Shown in pieces: positions 51,863 to 58,717 of a stretch of 64,000 bases of DNA; position 1 is the first letter of the stretch, and the number at the start of each line of letters is the position of its first letter. The notes under the pieces are model-generated. The model was given only the letters and a program-made list of their open reading frames with translations. It was not told the DNA's origin and ran no database searches. The stretch lies in NCBI GenBank assembly GCA_905221615.1, contig CAJNDT010002902.1:248001-312000 (forward strand), in the 5' to 3' direction. This stretch comes from Symbiodinium sp. CCMP2592 (lineage: Eukaryota; Sar; Dinophyceae; Suessiales; Symbiodiniaceae). The position numbers were made by a program, and so were the translations under genes.

Positions 51863-52123
51863 CTATTGTTGCGAAGCTTCGAGTCTTTCCACTCGTTGCT
51901 TTAGCTCTGTGATCTGCCTGGTTGTTTGCAGAATAAACTCGGCTAATTGGTCGCGTAGAGCCCCGTCACTGAATGTGGAAGGTTCACTTCCAGTTTCTGA
52001 ATCATAGTCCCGATGTTGTGTCAAAATCTCCATGAGGGCCTCGGAGAGAGCTTCACGTCGTGCCTCATCGACGGGTGGTGAATCTGTAGTCGCTGTGTTT
52101 GTCGGAAGAGATGCTTCGCTCAT
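51863..52123 (-). CDS. small ORF 3, acidic coiled-coil protein, 86 aa
   Basis: I choose the ATG at 52123 (MSEASLPTNTATTDSPPVDE) because the upstream start of the open frame is TTG. An acidic, Ser/Thr-rich first half is followed by a heptad-patterned helix (LAEFILQTTRQITELKQRVE, then RLEASQQ stop), a likely coiled coil for oligomerisation. A TATA-like box lies 120 bp upstream of the ATG. Confidence 0.5.
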   Translation of the reverse strand: MSEASLPTNTATTDSPPVDEARREALSEALMEILTQHRDYDSETGSEPSTFSDGALRDQLAEFILQTTRQITELKQRVERLEASQQ

Positions 52124-52242
52124 GGCTCGATGTCGGGATTCCAATAGGTGTCACTCTGAGGCAAAAACTTCAGAAGGCAAAGTTATGGTGTGTGTCTGAA
52201 AGCAACATGTGTTGAAATGCGAGAAGTATGCACTACCTGGCC

Positions 52243-52251
52243 CTTTTTATA
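52243..52251 (-). promoter_or_regulatory. TATA-like box upstream of small ORF 3
   Basis: The coding strand reads GGTATAAAAAGGGCC. Metazoan/plant-type TATA boxes are not usual at dinoflagellate genes, where a TTTT box is reported. Confidence 0.4.
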
Positions 52252-52273
52252 CCGGCGTAGCTTAGCAGCATAT

Positions 52274-52765
52274 TCACGACCAGTCAGGCGCGTTTTGCCT
52301 GATGAGGCTTTCGAGTACGTCGAGCTGCTGTTTGCACGAGGCGAGGATCGCCGTGGTAGCCTCGTGTTGAGTGGTCAACACCGTTGTAGCCTGTTGTATC
52401 AGGCGCTCGAGTTTGGCATTCGATGCAAGCAACGAATTGTGAAACTGCGTTATTGCTGCCATAATCTCAGTCGATGAATCCGGATCAGAATGATGCGGAG
52501 GTGGAAATGGCGGGGTCGCTGGTGCAGCCACTGCTGCGTCCTGCTGTTCTTCCGGATCTTGGTGTTGCTCTTGGTAATCTTGGAAATCTTCGTCTTCTGC
52601 AACACGTAGGAACTGAGAGCGCAAAAGCGCCGGCTGTTGATTGTGGCTGCCAACCGCAGGTTGCTCGTTGCGGCTTCTGCTATGCTTGGAGATGGATGGC
52701 CGAGGACGGCCGCTCAGCGCTTTGTGGCTCGGCTGCAATCTGCCAGTCATGGCACTTTTATACAT
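52274..52765 (-). CDS. small ORF 2, proline/acidic then coiled-coil protein, up to 163 aa
   Basis: Begins MYKSAMTGRLQPSHKALSGR, with a basic Arg/Ser segment, an acidic Asp/Glu/Gln stretch (EDEDFQDYQEQHQDPEEQQD), Pro/His-rich PPFPPPHH, then a helix with heptad character (NSLLASNAKLERLIQQATTV, CKQQLDVLESLIRQ). The last part resembles the coiled coil of ORF 3 in size and place, so the two may interact or be duplicated. A TATAAAAG string overlaps the first codons. If it is a promoter, translation would start further in, e.g. at MAAITQFHN. Confidence 0.5.
   Translation of the reverse strand: MYKSAMTGRLQPSHKALSGRPRPSISKHSRSRNEQPAVGSHNQQPALLRSQFLRVAEDEDFQDYQEQHQDPEEQQDAAVAAPATPPFPPPHHSDPDSSTEIMAAITQFHNSLLASNAKLERLIQQATTVLTTQHEATTAILASCKQQLDVLESLIRQNAPDWS
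52755..52762 (-). promoter_or_regulatory. TATA-like box at small ORF 2
   Basis: TATAAAAG on the coding strand, directly after the first ATG of ORF 2. It is the second such string among the small ORFs, but it could be coincidental since it is also coding. Confidence 0.3.
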
Positions 52766-52889
52766 GATGATGCCTCAGTTAAACCCTGTAAATGGCTGCG
52801 GGAGGCACTGTGTTCATACAAGGCGGCTCTCATGTTGCAAAGTTGCATGGCTCTGGACACACGCACGGCAACTTGGCACAGTGTTTTGC

Positions 52890-53597
52890 TTACAGCTGTT
52901 GATCAGTATAGCCGGCAGCGATGTAGAGATCGCGCATGGCTCGGATGGCTGATGTGGCCTCGCTGCATGGTGTTGTCACTCTGCGTACCATGCGTGTGCG
53001 GGCCTGAAAACTGCTGCGAAGTGTTGCAACAGAGGTGGCTGACTGTGGGTGTAAAATATCCGCCTTGTGCAAAGTGCATTGATGCGTGAGGCTGCTGTGC
53101 TGAGGGTTTATTGCGAAACCCAGGAAAATGTTGGCAGGTTCAGTTTCAAGCTGAACCGGTGGTTTGTAAAAAGATGCATCAGTGAGCTGTGCAAAAGGAG
53201 GCAGTCGGGTCAGCTGTGCAGGTAAAAGAAGGACGCGGTTGTCGACGTATCTGGTAGCAAAAAAGTAAGCTTGATCCTGCTTGTTGTGGTCTGGAAAATG
53301 CTTGTGGTTCGTGAAAAGTTGTTTGTATGTGTGGTGCCAGCACTGTTCTTCTACAGCAACCACGATGTTGCATAGGGCTGGGCTGCAGGGCGAGCCCATA
53401 GGTGCTCCGCGAAATTGCTCAATGAGTGATGTACCGACAGTGAAATAGTTGAGTCGGAGCACTGCAATGATGAGTTGTGGTATGTGTTGTAAGTTGTAAT
53501 TGTATGCAAAGTTTGTTGCCGGAGGAGGCTTCTTGCTGCTTTTGTCTGCTTTTACCCCTGTGGACTCGATGTGTGGGGTCTTTCTGTGAGTGGTCAA
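52890..53597 (-). CDS. Penelope-like RT, C-terminal part (motifs B-E)
   Basis: Contains EQFRGAPMGSPCSPALCNIV, the RT motif B with MGSPxSP, then AYFFATRYVDNRVLLLP as motif C, where the usual second Asp of YxDD is Asn, then NIFLGFAINP like the motif D/E FLGF of Penelope RTs. The frame is +1 relative to the upstream half, with the join near 53,580. The protein ends SAIRAMRDLYIAAGYTDQQL. The Asn could mean a dead enzyme or a lineage-specific active site. Confidence 0.75.
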   Translation of the reverse strand: MTTHRKTPHIESTGVKADKSSKKPPPATNFAYNYNLQHIPQLIIAVLRLNYFTVGTSLIEQFRGAPMGSPCSPALCNIVVAVEEQCWHHTYKQLFTNHKHFPDHNKQDQAYFFATRYVDNRVLLLPAQLTRLPPFAQLTDASFYKPPVQLETEPANIFLGFAINPQHSSLTHQCTLHKADILHPQSATSVATLRSSFQARTRMVRRVTTPCSEATSAIRAMRDLYIAAGYTDQQL

Positions 53598-55674
53598 TGA
53601 AGAATTTGGAAGAGTGTAGTGGGTTCTTCTCTCTGTACCATCGAACCATGATGCTGTATGCTGAAAGAAACCGGCTCTGATCGACCGATGTAAAGAAGCC
53701 AGCCAAATCCTGATTGTACAGGATGTAATCTGTTGAGTCGTGTAGTTTCCTGCGCTGATGCAAGAAGAGTGCTGTTTGTTTGAGCTGTGTTATCCCGTCT
53801 CCTTGGTGAAAGGAGTTTGGGCATGCTTGAAGGGTCATCAGCTGCAGTACGTCTGCTAAGGCTTCCCATAATTTCCTGCCCATGGTGTCGATGAACGCCA
53901 CTATAGGACGTCCTTTCGTGAATTGCTTCTTTCTTTTCGGTAAAATGTAGGCACGTGGGATGCGTCCCCATTGTGGAAACGCCCATGTGTAAGCTGGTAG
54001 AAGACTGCGGATGTCTGTGTAGACATCGAAGTGGTGTTGTAGAGGTTGGCGCTGCGAGATCCGAAAGATCTCTTTGTCTAAAAAAGTGTTGTGTATGGCA
54101 GTGTGGTATAGTGCTGGGCAGTACCACGTGAGTCGGTTCGGGAAGTGATCTTCGCAATGGATGATGCCTGTTGGTATTTTGTGTTGGACTTGCTTGATCA
54201 TCTTGACCTGTAGTATGTTGTTTTGACTGCAGTGTGTATTGTGTTGTGGTATTTGTTCAGAGACAAAGTGCTTTGCAGTTTGATGGTTGTAAGGGAGTCC
54301 ATAGTGTCGATGCCATGTGCGTATGGCTCGGCATAATTGTGAGGCCAACTGTGTGGGCTTCTGAAGGCAATTGCTTTTGCCGGAGTATGCCAAAAATTGA
54401 TGTTGTGGTTGTAGTTCTGCAAGTTGGATAGCAATGTGATTGTGGAAGATGTGCTCCTGGGGTACTTGTGAGTGTAATGGTGAGCATGTACAGGGTGGTG
54501 GTGCATCAGGTTGCCATGTGGTGTGGGCATCGCGCCAATTGTGTAGAAGTTGTTGCATGGGTGGGTGCTTCTTGTAGACAGGTTTTGTGCTGGGAAGGTG
54601 GAATGGTGGAATGTGTTGTTTGTTGCTTGTTAAACGAGAGCGCAAATATTGTCGTAGTTGTTGGGTGAAGGTGGGGTGTAAGAGTGGCTGTAGGTAAATG
54701 GGTTTTGTGACAGGAGGTGGTTTTAGTCGTCGCTTCTTAAAGACGGTGTTGAGAGCTTTGTGAGCGTGTCTTCGGTCGCGTCGTGGTAAGTTGTTTGAGA
54801 GTTTGTGTAAAGCGTAAACTGTGGCTGCTGGTGTGTCTGAGCGAAGCAGTTGTTTTGTTGTGTCGAATCTGGTGCGAGTGTTGGAAGTAAGATGTGAGAC
54901 TGTGGTCCATGCCTGTTTTCTGGTGTTGAATAAGGTGGAATTGGTGAAGCTCCGAATGGAGTGGTGTAATTTGCCTCGGCGCTGCTTCGCCCATAAGGTG
55001 GCTGTGCCGTTGTGCTTGTTGTTGGCTGCTTTTGTGAAGCCGGAAAAAGCTCCTTTCATGTGTGATGTGATGTAAGGAAAGTTGAGCTTGGATTGGTGGT
55101 GCTGTATGAGAGTGTTCTCCGTGGCTTCCAATTGCTCTGTGGGTATGTTGGCTTGTAGTACAATTGGTGTGTATTGGTGGTAGCATTTGTGTTTACGCCA
55201 CCATCGTAAGGCAAGTTCGGCTTGTACAATCTTGTGTTGTTGAAGTTGCTTGAATTTTCGATTGCGTGTGCCCTCTCGTTGTGTGAGAGAGTGACTTGTG
55301 CTGCCGATGTAGACGTAGCCACGAAAAGGTTGTTGTGTGGTGACTCTGCAGTATACCACCTGTGGCTGACGAAAGAAAGAGAGTGTGTACGATGGAAAAG
55401 AAATGTTTGAATGTGCAAACAGTCTCTGCAGGTTGGAGAAATGTCCTTCCTCATGTTTGAGGTAGAAATGCTGTGTACGAAGTAACAAAGTCAGGCCTTG
55501 AAGCCAGAGTATGATTTGATGGAATTGTGTGGAGACTGGTTCTGCCAATGGTGCGACGAATTGTAAGATGGATCTGCCTTGATCCAGAATGCGTATGATG
55601 TTCTTGAATTGTTTTTGTCGGAAAATTGTTGTGTGATCTAGTGTCTGCCGGTGTTGAATCAAGTACTGTCTGAG
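53419..55674 (-). CDS. Penelope-like element: GIY-YIG-like domain and RT N-terminal part
   Basis: Residues about 112-197 of the frame that starts at 55662 hold FRGYVYIGSTSHSLTQREGT, NRKFKQL, LALRWWRKH and IPTEQLEATENTLIQHHQSK, a GIY-YIG nuclease pattern with the expected Arg and late Glu. RT follows: RAYILPKRKKQFTKGRPIVA, LWEALADVLQLM, then motif A NQDLAGFFTSVDQSRF. The N-terminal nuclease placement is that of the permuted Penelope clades (Naiad/Chlamys type), not classical Penelope. A TGA at 55675-55677 interrupts the same frame just upstream. The real C-terminus is in the frame at 53597-52890; the last ~60 codons here are out-of-frame. Confidence 0.75.
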   Translation of the reverse strand, partial: LRQYLIQHRQTLDHTTIFRQKQFKNIIRILDQGRSILQFVAPLAEPVSTQFHQIILWLQGLTLLLRTQHFYLKHEEGHFSNLQRLFAHSNISFPSYTLSFFRQPQVVYCRVTTQQPFRGYVYIGSTSHSLTQREGTRNRKFKQLQQHKIVQAELALRWWRKHKCYHQYTPIVLQANIPTEQLEATENTLIQHHQSKLNFPYITSHMKGAFSGFTKAANNKHNGTATLWAKQRRGKLHHSIRSFTNSTLFNTRKQAWTTVSHLTSNTRTRFDTTKQLLRSDTPAATVYALHKLSNNLPRRDRRHAHKALNTVFKKRRLKPPPVTKPIYLQPLLHPTFTQQLRQYLRSRLTSNKQHIPPFHLPSTKPVYKKHPPMQQLLHNWRDAHTTWQPDAPPPCTCSPLHSQVPQEHIFHNHIAIQLAELQPQHQFLAYSGKSNCLQKPTQLASQLCRAIRTWHRHYGLPYNHQTAKHFVSEQIPQHNTHCSQNNILQVKMIKQVQHKIPTGIIHCEDHFPNRLTWYCPALYHTAIHNTFLDKEIFRISQRQPLQHHFDVYTDIRSLLPAYTWAFPQWGRIPRAYILPKRKKQFTKGRPIVAFIDTMGRKLWEALADVLQLMTLQACPNSFHQGDGITQLKQTALFLHQRRKLHDSTDYILYNQDLAGFFTSVDQSRFLSAYSIMVRWYREKNPLHSSKFFIDHSQKDPTHRVHRGKSRQKQQEASSGNKLCIQLQLTTHTTTHHCSAPTQLFHCRYITH

Positions 55675-55677
55675 TCA

Positions 55678-55905
55678 CTCTGTCATCTGACTGATGATAG
55701 CGACAAGTTTGATCAGTGCTGGGGAGCCAAATTTGTCGATGGCTTTGGGTGGGACACCCCAGGCGACTGCAGCGGTCTGCAGTGTCTGCTCTTGTGAGTT
55801 GCTGAGTGAAGGGAATTCCGAAGCAACAATGTCCAGGTACTTTTTTACCTGTGTTTTTTGTTTGTCGCTGATGCCTTTGATGGCACCAAACCATCTGGTA
55901 ATGTG
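55678..55905 (-). CDS. N-terminal extension of the Penelope-like protein, cut by a TGA
   Basis: In the same frame as the GIY-YIG/RT part and separated from it by one TGA (55675-55677). It reads WFGAIKGISDKQKTQVKKYL, DIVASEFPSLSNSQEQTLQT and AAVAWGVPPKAIDKFGSPAL, a compact helical domain. There is no ATG near its start; a TTACCAG acceptor-like site just before WFGAIK suggests a lost or spliced upstream exon, or truncation where copia element 2 begins. Confidence 0.5.
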
Positions 55906-56375
55906 TTAAAGAACGGGCTTCACTAAGCTTCCTACTCTCAAACTTAAGCGGTCACTTTTCCTTGTGGGTCACTGTGTCCGCTGGTCTCGAGCCTTGCACG
56001 TCGCGTGTGCGTGACGGCTGTTCCTGTACATTAACTGCACTGCACTAACTGTGTTACTGTTCCTGGCAAGATGTTTAACACCCCGCCTTCGGAGTTAGCG
56101 AAAGTTCCTCGACTGAGGTGACTCCGACTTTTCCTGTCAACAGTAAACACACTGCAGTTCCTTTTCACTTGCAAAACAAACACTCTGCCTCATCGCAAAC
56201 ATATGTTCCTATGTTCACTCGCAATCCTCTCCAAGGTTGCTCGACTGTACAAAAGACGTTCCTTTACTATACTTAGATCACCACAGAAACAAAAAGGGGC
56301 TGTGCCACGGTTCCTGTGTCCTGCTGCTTCTTTCCTCGGCTCTCTGGCCTCAGTACTGCTCGCTGTTCCTTTGCT

Positions 56376-57860
56376 TCACTGGAAGGTCACTTCGCCGTCG
56401 TCGACCTTGTAGACTTTTACTCCTTCTTCTTCGTTGCTGACTTCTTTCTGTTCCTTGAGTTCTTGCTCTAGCCACTCTGCACGCTGCCTTGCTTGTGCTA
56501 TGCACTTCTCTTTTCCTTGCTTGTCTCTTGATCCTGCTTTCCAACCTGTTTCCTTTGATCCGGAATACCAGTACCACTGCGTCTTGGCTTCGTTCCACTT
56601 CCACTGGTAGTTCTTGTTCTGGAAACCGTAGACTGCAAACCAGTTTCCTTCAAGCTCTCCTTTTCCTTTTCCTTTCATGAACGATTCTTCGTTCACTGGT
56701 CCTTTGGCGGAAAGTTCTGGGTCGTCCTTTCCTCCTTTCCTTTGCTGCTGCTGTGTGACACTCGGTGGCTCCTTTCCTGTTCCTTGTGCTTCTGGCTTCT
56801 CCTCTTCCTTTGCTGGTGTTGTGTCTGGTTCCGTGGGTGCCTGCGACCCGGCTGCTGATCCTCTGCTCTCAAGCTCCTGTGTAAGGCTTGCAATTCTTTC
56901 TTTATCCTCTTTGCTTTCCTTCATCATCTCCTTCATCATTTCTTCAAGCTTCTGGATCCTGTCTGCTTCTCCTGATCCTGTTGCTGTTGATGCTGCTGCC
57001 TTCTTCTCTGCTTCCTTCTTGGCAATGTACGCTGACGATGCCTTTTGATCTTCCTCTCTCTTCTTCCTGGCTTCCTTCTCTTTTCTTTTCTTCTCCTGTT
57101 CCTTTCTTTCCTTTTCCTCTTTGGCTGCTGCGGCTGCTGCTTTTTCCTCTTCTTCTTTTGCTGCCGCTGCTTCGGTCTCCTCCTTTTCCTTTGCTTCTCT
57201 CTCTGCTTTTGCTTTGGCTGCTGCTTCTACCTCTCGCCTTCTCTCGGCGGCTGCGGCTGCTTCCTGTCTTGCTGCTTCCTTGTCTCTCTTCTCCTGCTCT
57301 TCTGCTGCCTCTTCCAAAATCCTTCTTGCTTTGGCAATCTGCTCCTCCTTTGCCTTCTTCTCCTCTTCTGCTTTGGCTTTTGCTTCCTTCTGCTCCTTTG
57401 AGATCTTGTCCTGTTCATCCCAATATTTGCGATCATCTTCATCTCGAGGTCGAAATCCTGTGCTTTCTGCTCTTGCCTTTGGCTTTCCTTTTCCTTTTCC
57501 TTCCTTCTTTCCTTTTGTTCCCTTCTCGTGCTTGTACGTGTAGTCCTTGTCGATGTGGATCTTTTCTCCTGTGACTCTGTGCTGCTTGTAGATCTCGCCG
57601 TTCTCGGAGTATTCCTTCCATTCGCTGCTGTAGTCGTAGGGGTACGGAAACTGCTTCTTTTCCTCTTCTTTCTCCTTTAGCCTTTGCTTGCTTTTGGCGT
57701 TGATCTCCGCGATCTTCTTCTTCCTTCTTTCTTCCTTTGCTTCCTCGCTTTCTTCTTCCTCTGCTGCTGCTGTTCCTTCTTCTGCTTTGGCTTCTTCGGG
57801 GTACTCCCCGGGATCTTCTCCTCCAACGTAGCTGTCCACGTAGGCCTCGTTCTCGTTCTC
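56376..57860 (-). CDS. element 2 extra region, part 2: charged coiled coil with W-rich ends
   Basis: About 490 codons. Begins (in frame before 57839) with acidic DSYVGGEDPGEYPEEAKAEE, then PYPYDYSSEWKEYSENGEIY, a WW-domain-like tryptophan/tyrosine block, and a Lys/Gly tract (KGTKGKKEGKGKGKPKA). A long Glu/Lys/Ala helix follows (EEKAAAAAAKEEKERKEQEK and similar), then RIQKLEEMMKEMMKESKEDK. The C-terminal part is aromatic (NWFAVYGFQNKNYQWKWNEA, TQWYWYSGSKETGW) and ends KVYKVDDGEVTFQ. No catalytic motif. Joined to part 1 by a -1 step near 57,865. Likely structural or RNA-binding, an inference from composition only. Confidence 0.7.
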   Translation of the reverse strand, partial: ENENEAYVDSYVGGEDPGEYPEEAKAEEGTAAAEEEESEEAKEERRKKKIAEINAKSKQRLKEKEEEKKQFPYPYDYSSEWKEYSENGEIYKQHRVTGEKIHIDKDYTYKHEKGTKGKKEGKGKGKPKARAESTGFRPRDEDDRKYWDEQDKISKEQKEAKAKAEEEKKAKEEQIAKARRILEEAAEEQEKRDKEAARQEAAAAAERRREVEAAAKAKAEREAKEKEETEAAAAKEEEEKAAAAAAKEEKERKEQEKKRKEKEARKKREEDQKASSAYIAKKEAEKKAAASTATGSGEADRIQKLEEMMKEMMKESKEDKERIASLTQELESRGSAAGSQAPTEPDTTPAKEEEKPEAQGTGKEPPSVTQQQQRKGGKDDPELSAKGPVNEESFMKGKGKGELEGNWFAVYGFQNKNYQWKWNEAKTQWYWYSGSKETGWKAGSRDKQGKEKCIAQARQRAEWLEQELKEQKEVSNEEEGVKVYKVDDGEVTFQ

Positions 57861-58717
57861 GCGAAGTAGTCCTGGCTTTCTTCCTGTTCTTGGAGTCCTT
57901 CGAAGTAGCTCCTGTCTGACCAGTTCCTTATATCGTCTTCTCCTTTGTGTTCCTGGGAGGTAGGTGACGTAGCTCTCGAAGGTGCTGTTCCTTGTCCGTG
58001 TCCTTCACGACGTAGTTCACCTTCTAGTTCTCGGTCCTTGGCTTCTCTTTTCCTTTGTTCCTCTTCGTCTTCTTCTTCTTCTTCTTGTTCCTCTTGCTGT
58101 TGCTCGTAGAAGTCCTGCATCATCTGGTTCAGCTGTTCCTTCACGGCATCACATGTACCTAGGACGAAGTTCATGTGTTCCTTGACCTGCTTCCGGTCTC
58201 TTTCGTTCTCTTCGGCCATTTCCTGAACCTGGTGCTTCACGCTGTAGATTTGGGATGTCAAACTTTCCACACATCCTGCAACGTGTTCCTGACTTTTGCG
58301 CAAACGCGCAGCTTCCTCTGTGTTCTTCCTGATCGACTCCGCGATCAAGTTCCTTTCTTCTGTAGCAGTCTTCAACGTGACTGCCGCTTCTTTCAAGGTC
58401 TGAAGTTCCTTGACGATCTCTTCTGAGCTTTTGCTTGAACTCGCGCTCGCTTCCATGGCTGCTGAGGTTCCTGGTAAGGTGCCTTGACCTGCTACTGGGC
58501 GTACTAGTTCCTGGATACCTGAGCGTTCCGCGAGTGTTCCGCAGAGTTCCTTGAGCTGTGAAAGCATCTCACTACATGTTGTTCCATGCGCTGTTCCTGC
58601 AAACGTTCCTAGCTCACATGCACTCGTGTCACTGCATATGCCGTCCTGCTCGCATGCACTTGCACAGCAGAAAACATGTTCCTGAAAGTCTGCCTGAAAC
58701 TCTTTTCTTGAACACAA
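57677..58717 (-). CDS. element 2 extra region, part 1: coiled-coil protein after RNase H
   Basis: Overlaps the end of RT-RNase H by about 109 bp in the -1 frame. A natural ATG start is at about 58,568 (MLSQLKELCGTLAERSGIQE). It continues with a heptad-rich segment (EEIVKELQTLKEAAVTLKTA, TEERNLIAESIRKNTEEAAR, SLTSQIYSVKHQVQEMAEEN) and an acidic run (QQQEEQEEEEEDEEEQRKRE). The last ~50 residues, Lys/Arg-rich, are out-of-frame readings. In plant Sirevirus copia elements a coiled-coil-bearing env-like ORF sits in the same place after RNase H. This is a positional analogy, not proven homology. Confidence 0.65.
   Translation of the reverse strand: MCSRKEFQADFQEHVFCCASACEQDGICSDTSACELGTFAGTAHGTTCSEMLSQLKELCGTLAERSGIQELVRPVAGQGTLPGTSAAMEASASSSKSSEEIVKELQTLKEAAVTLKTATEERNLIAESIRKNTEEAARLRKSQEHVAGCVESLTSQIYSVKHQVQEMAEENERDRKQVKEHMNFVLGTCDAVKEQLNQMMQDFYEQQQEEQEEEEEDEEEQRKREAKDRELEGELRREGHGQGTAPSRATSPTSQEHKGEDDIRNWSDRSYFEGLQEQEESQDYFARTRTRPTWTATLEEKIPGSTPKKPKQKKEQQQQRKKKARKQRKKEGRRRSRRSTPKASKG

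Larger units (their letters stand above)
50132..55910 (-). mobile_element. Penelope-like retroelement unit with accessory ORFs (element 3)
   Basis: Minus-strand unit: a GIY-YIG-like plus RT polyprotein (about 55.9-52.9 kb), then five small ORFs in the same orientation down to 50132. The coding strand is strongly A/C-rich (the plus strand reads GT-rich), unlike both flanks, and this composition is shared by the RT and the small ORFs. That is my main reason to treat them as one unit. Termini are not identified: no flanking repeat is seen in the window. The right end abuts copia element 2 at about 55.9-56.0 kb. Confidence 0.6.

Noticed and set aside
55685..55735. CTGATGA string followed by a CGACAAGTTT/AAATTTGTCG pairing, as a hammerhead candidate
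   Set aside because: No GAAA core segment or cleavage-site triplet in the right place. Other CTGATGA strings (about 50,878 and 52,297) also lack the core.
57045..57574. Leucine/phenylalanine-rich plus-strand frames that look like membrane proteins
   Set aside because: They are antisense to the Glu/Lys/Ala-rich coiled coil of element 2.
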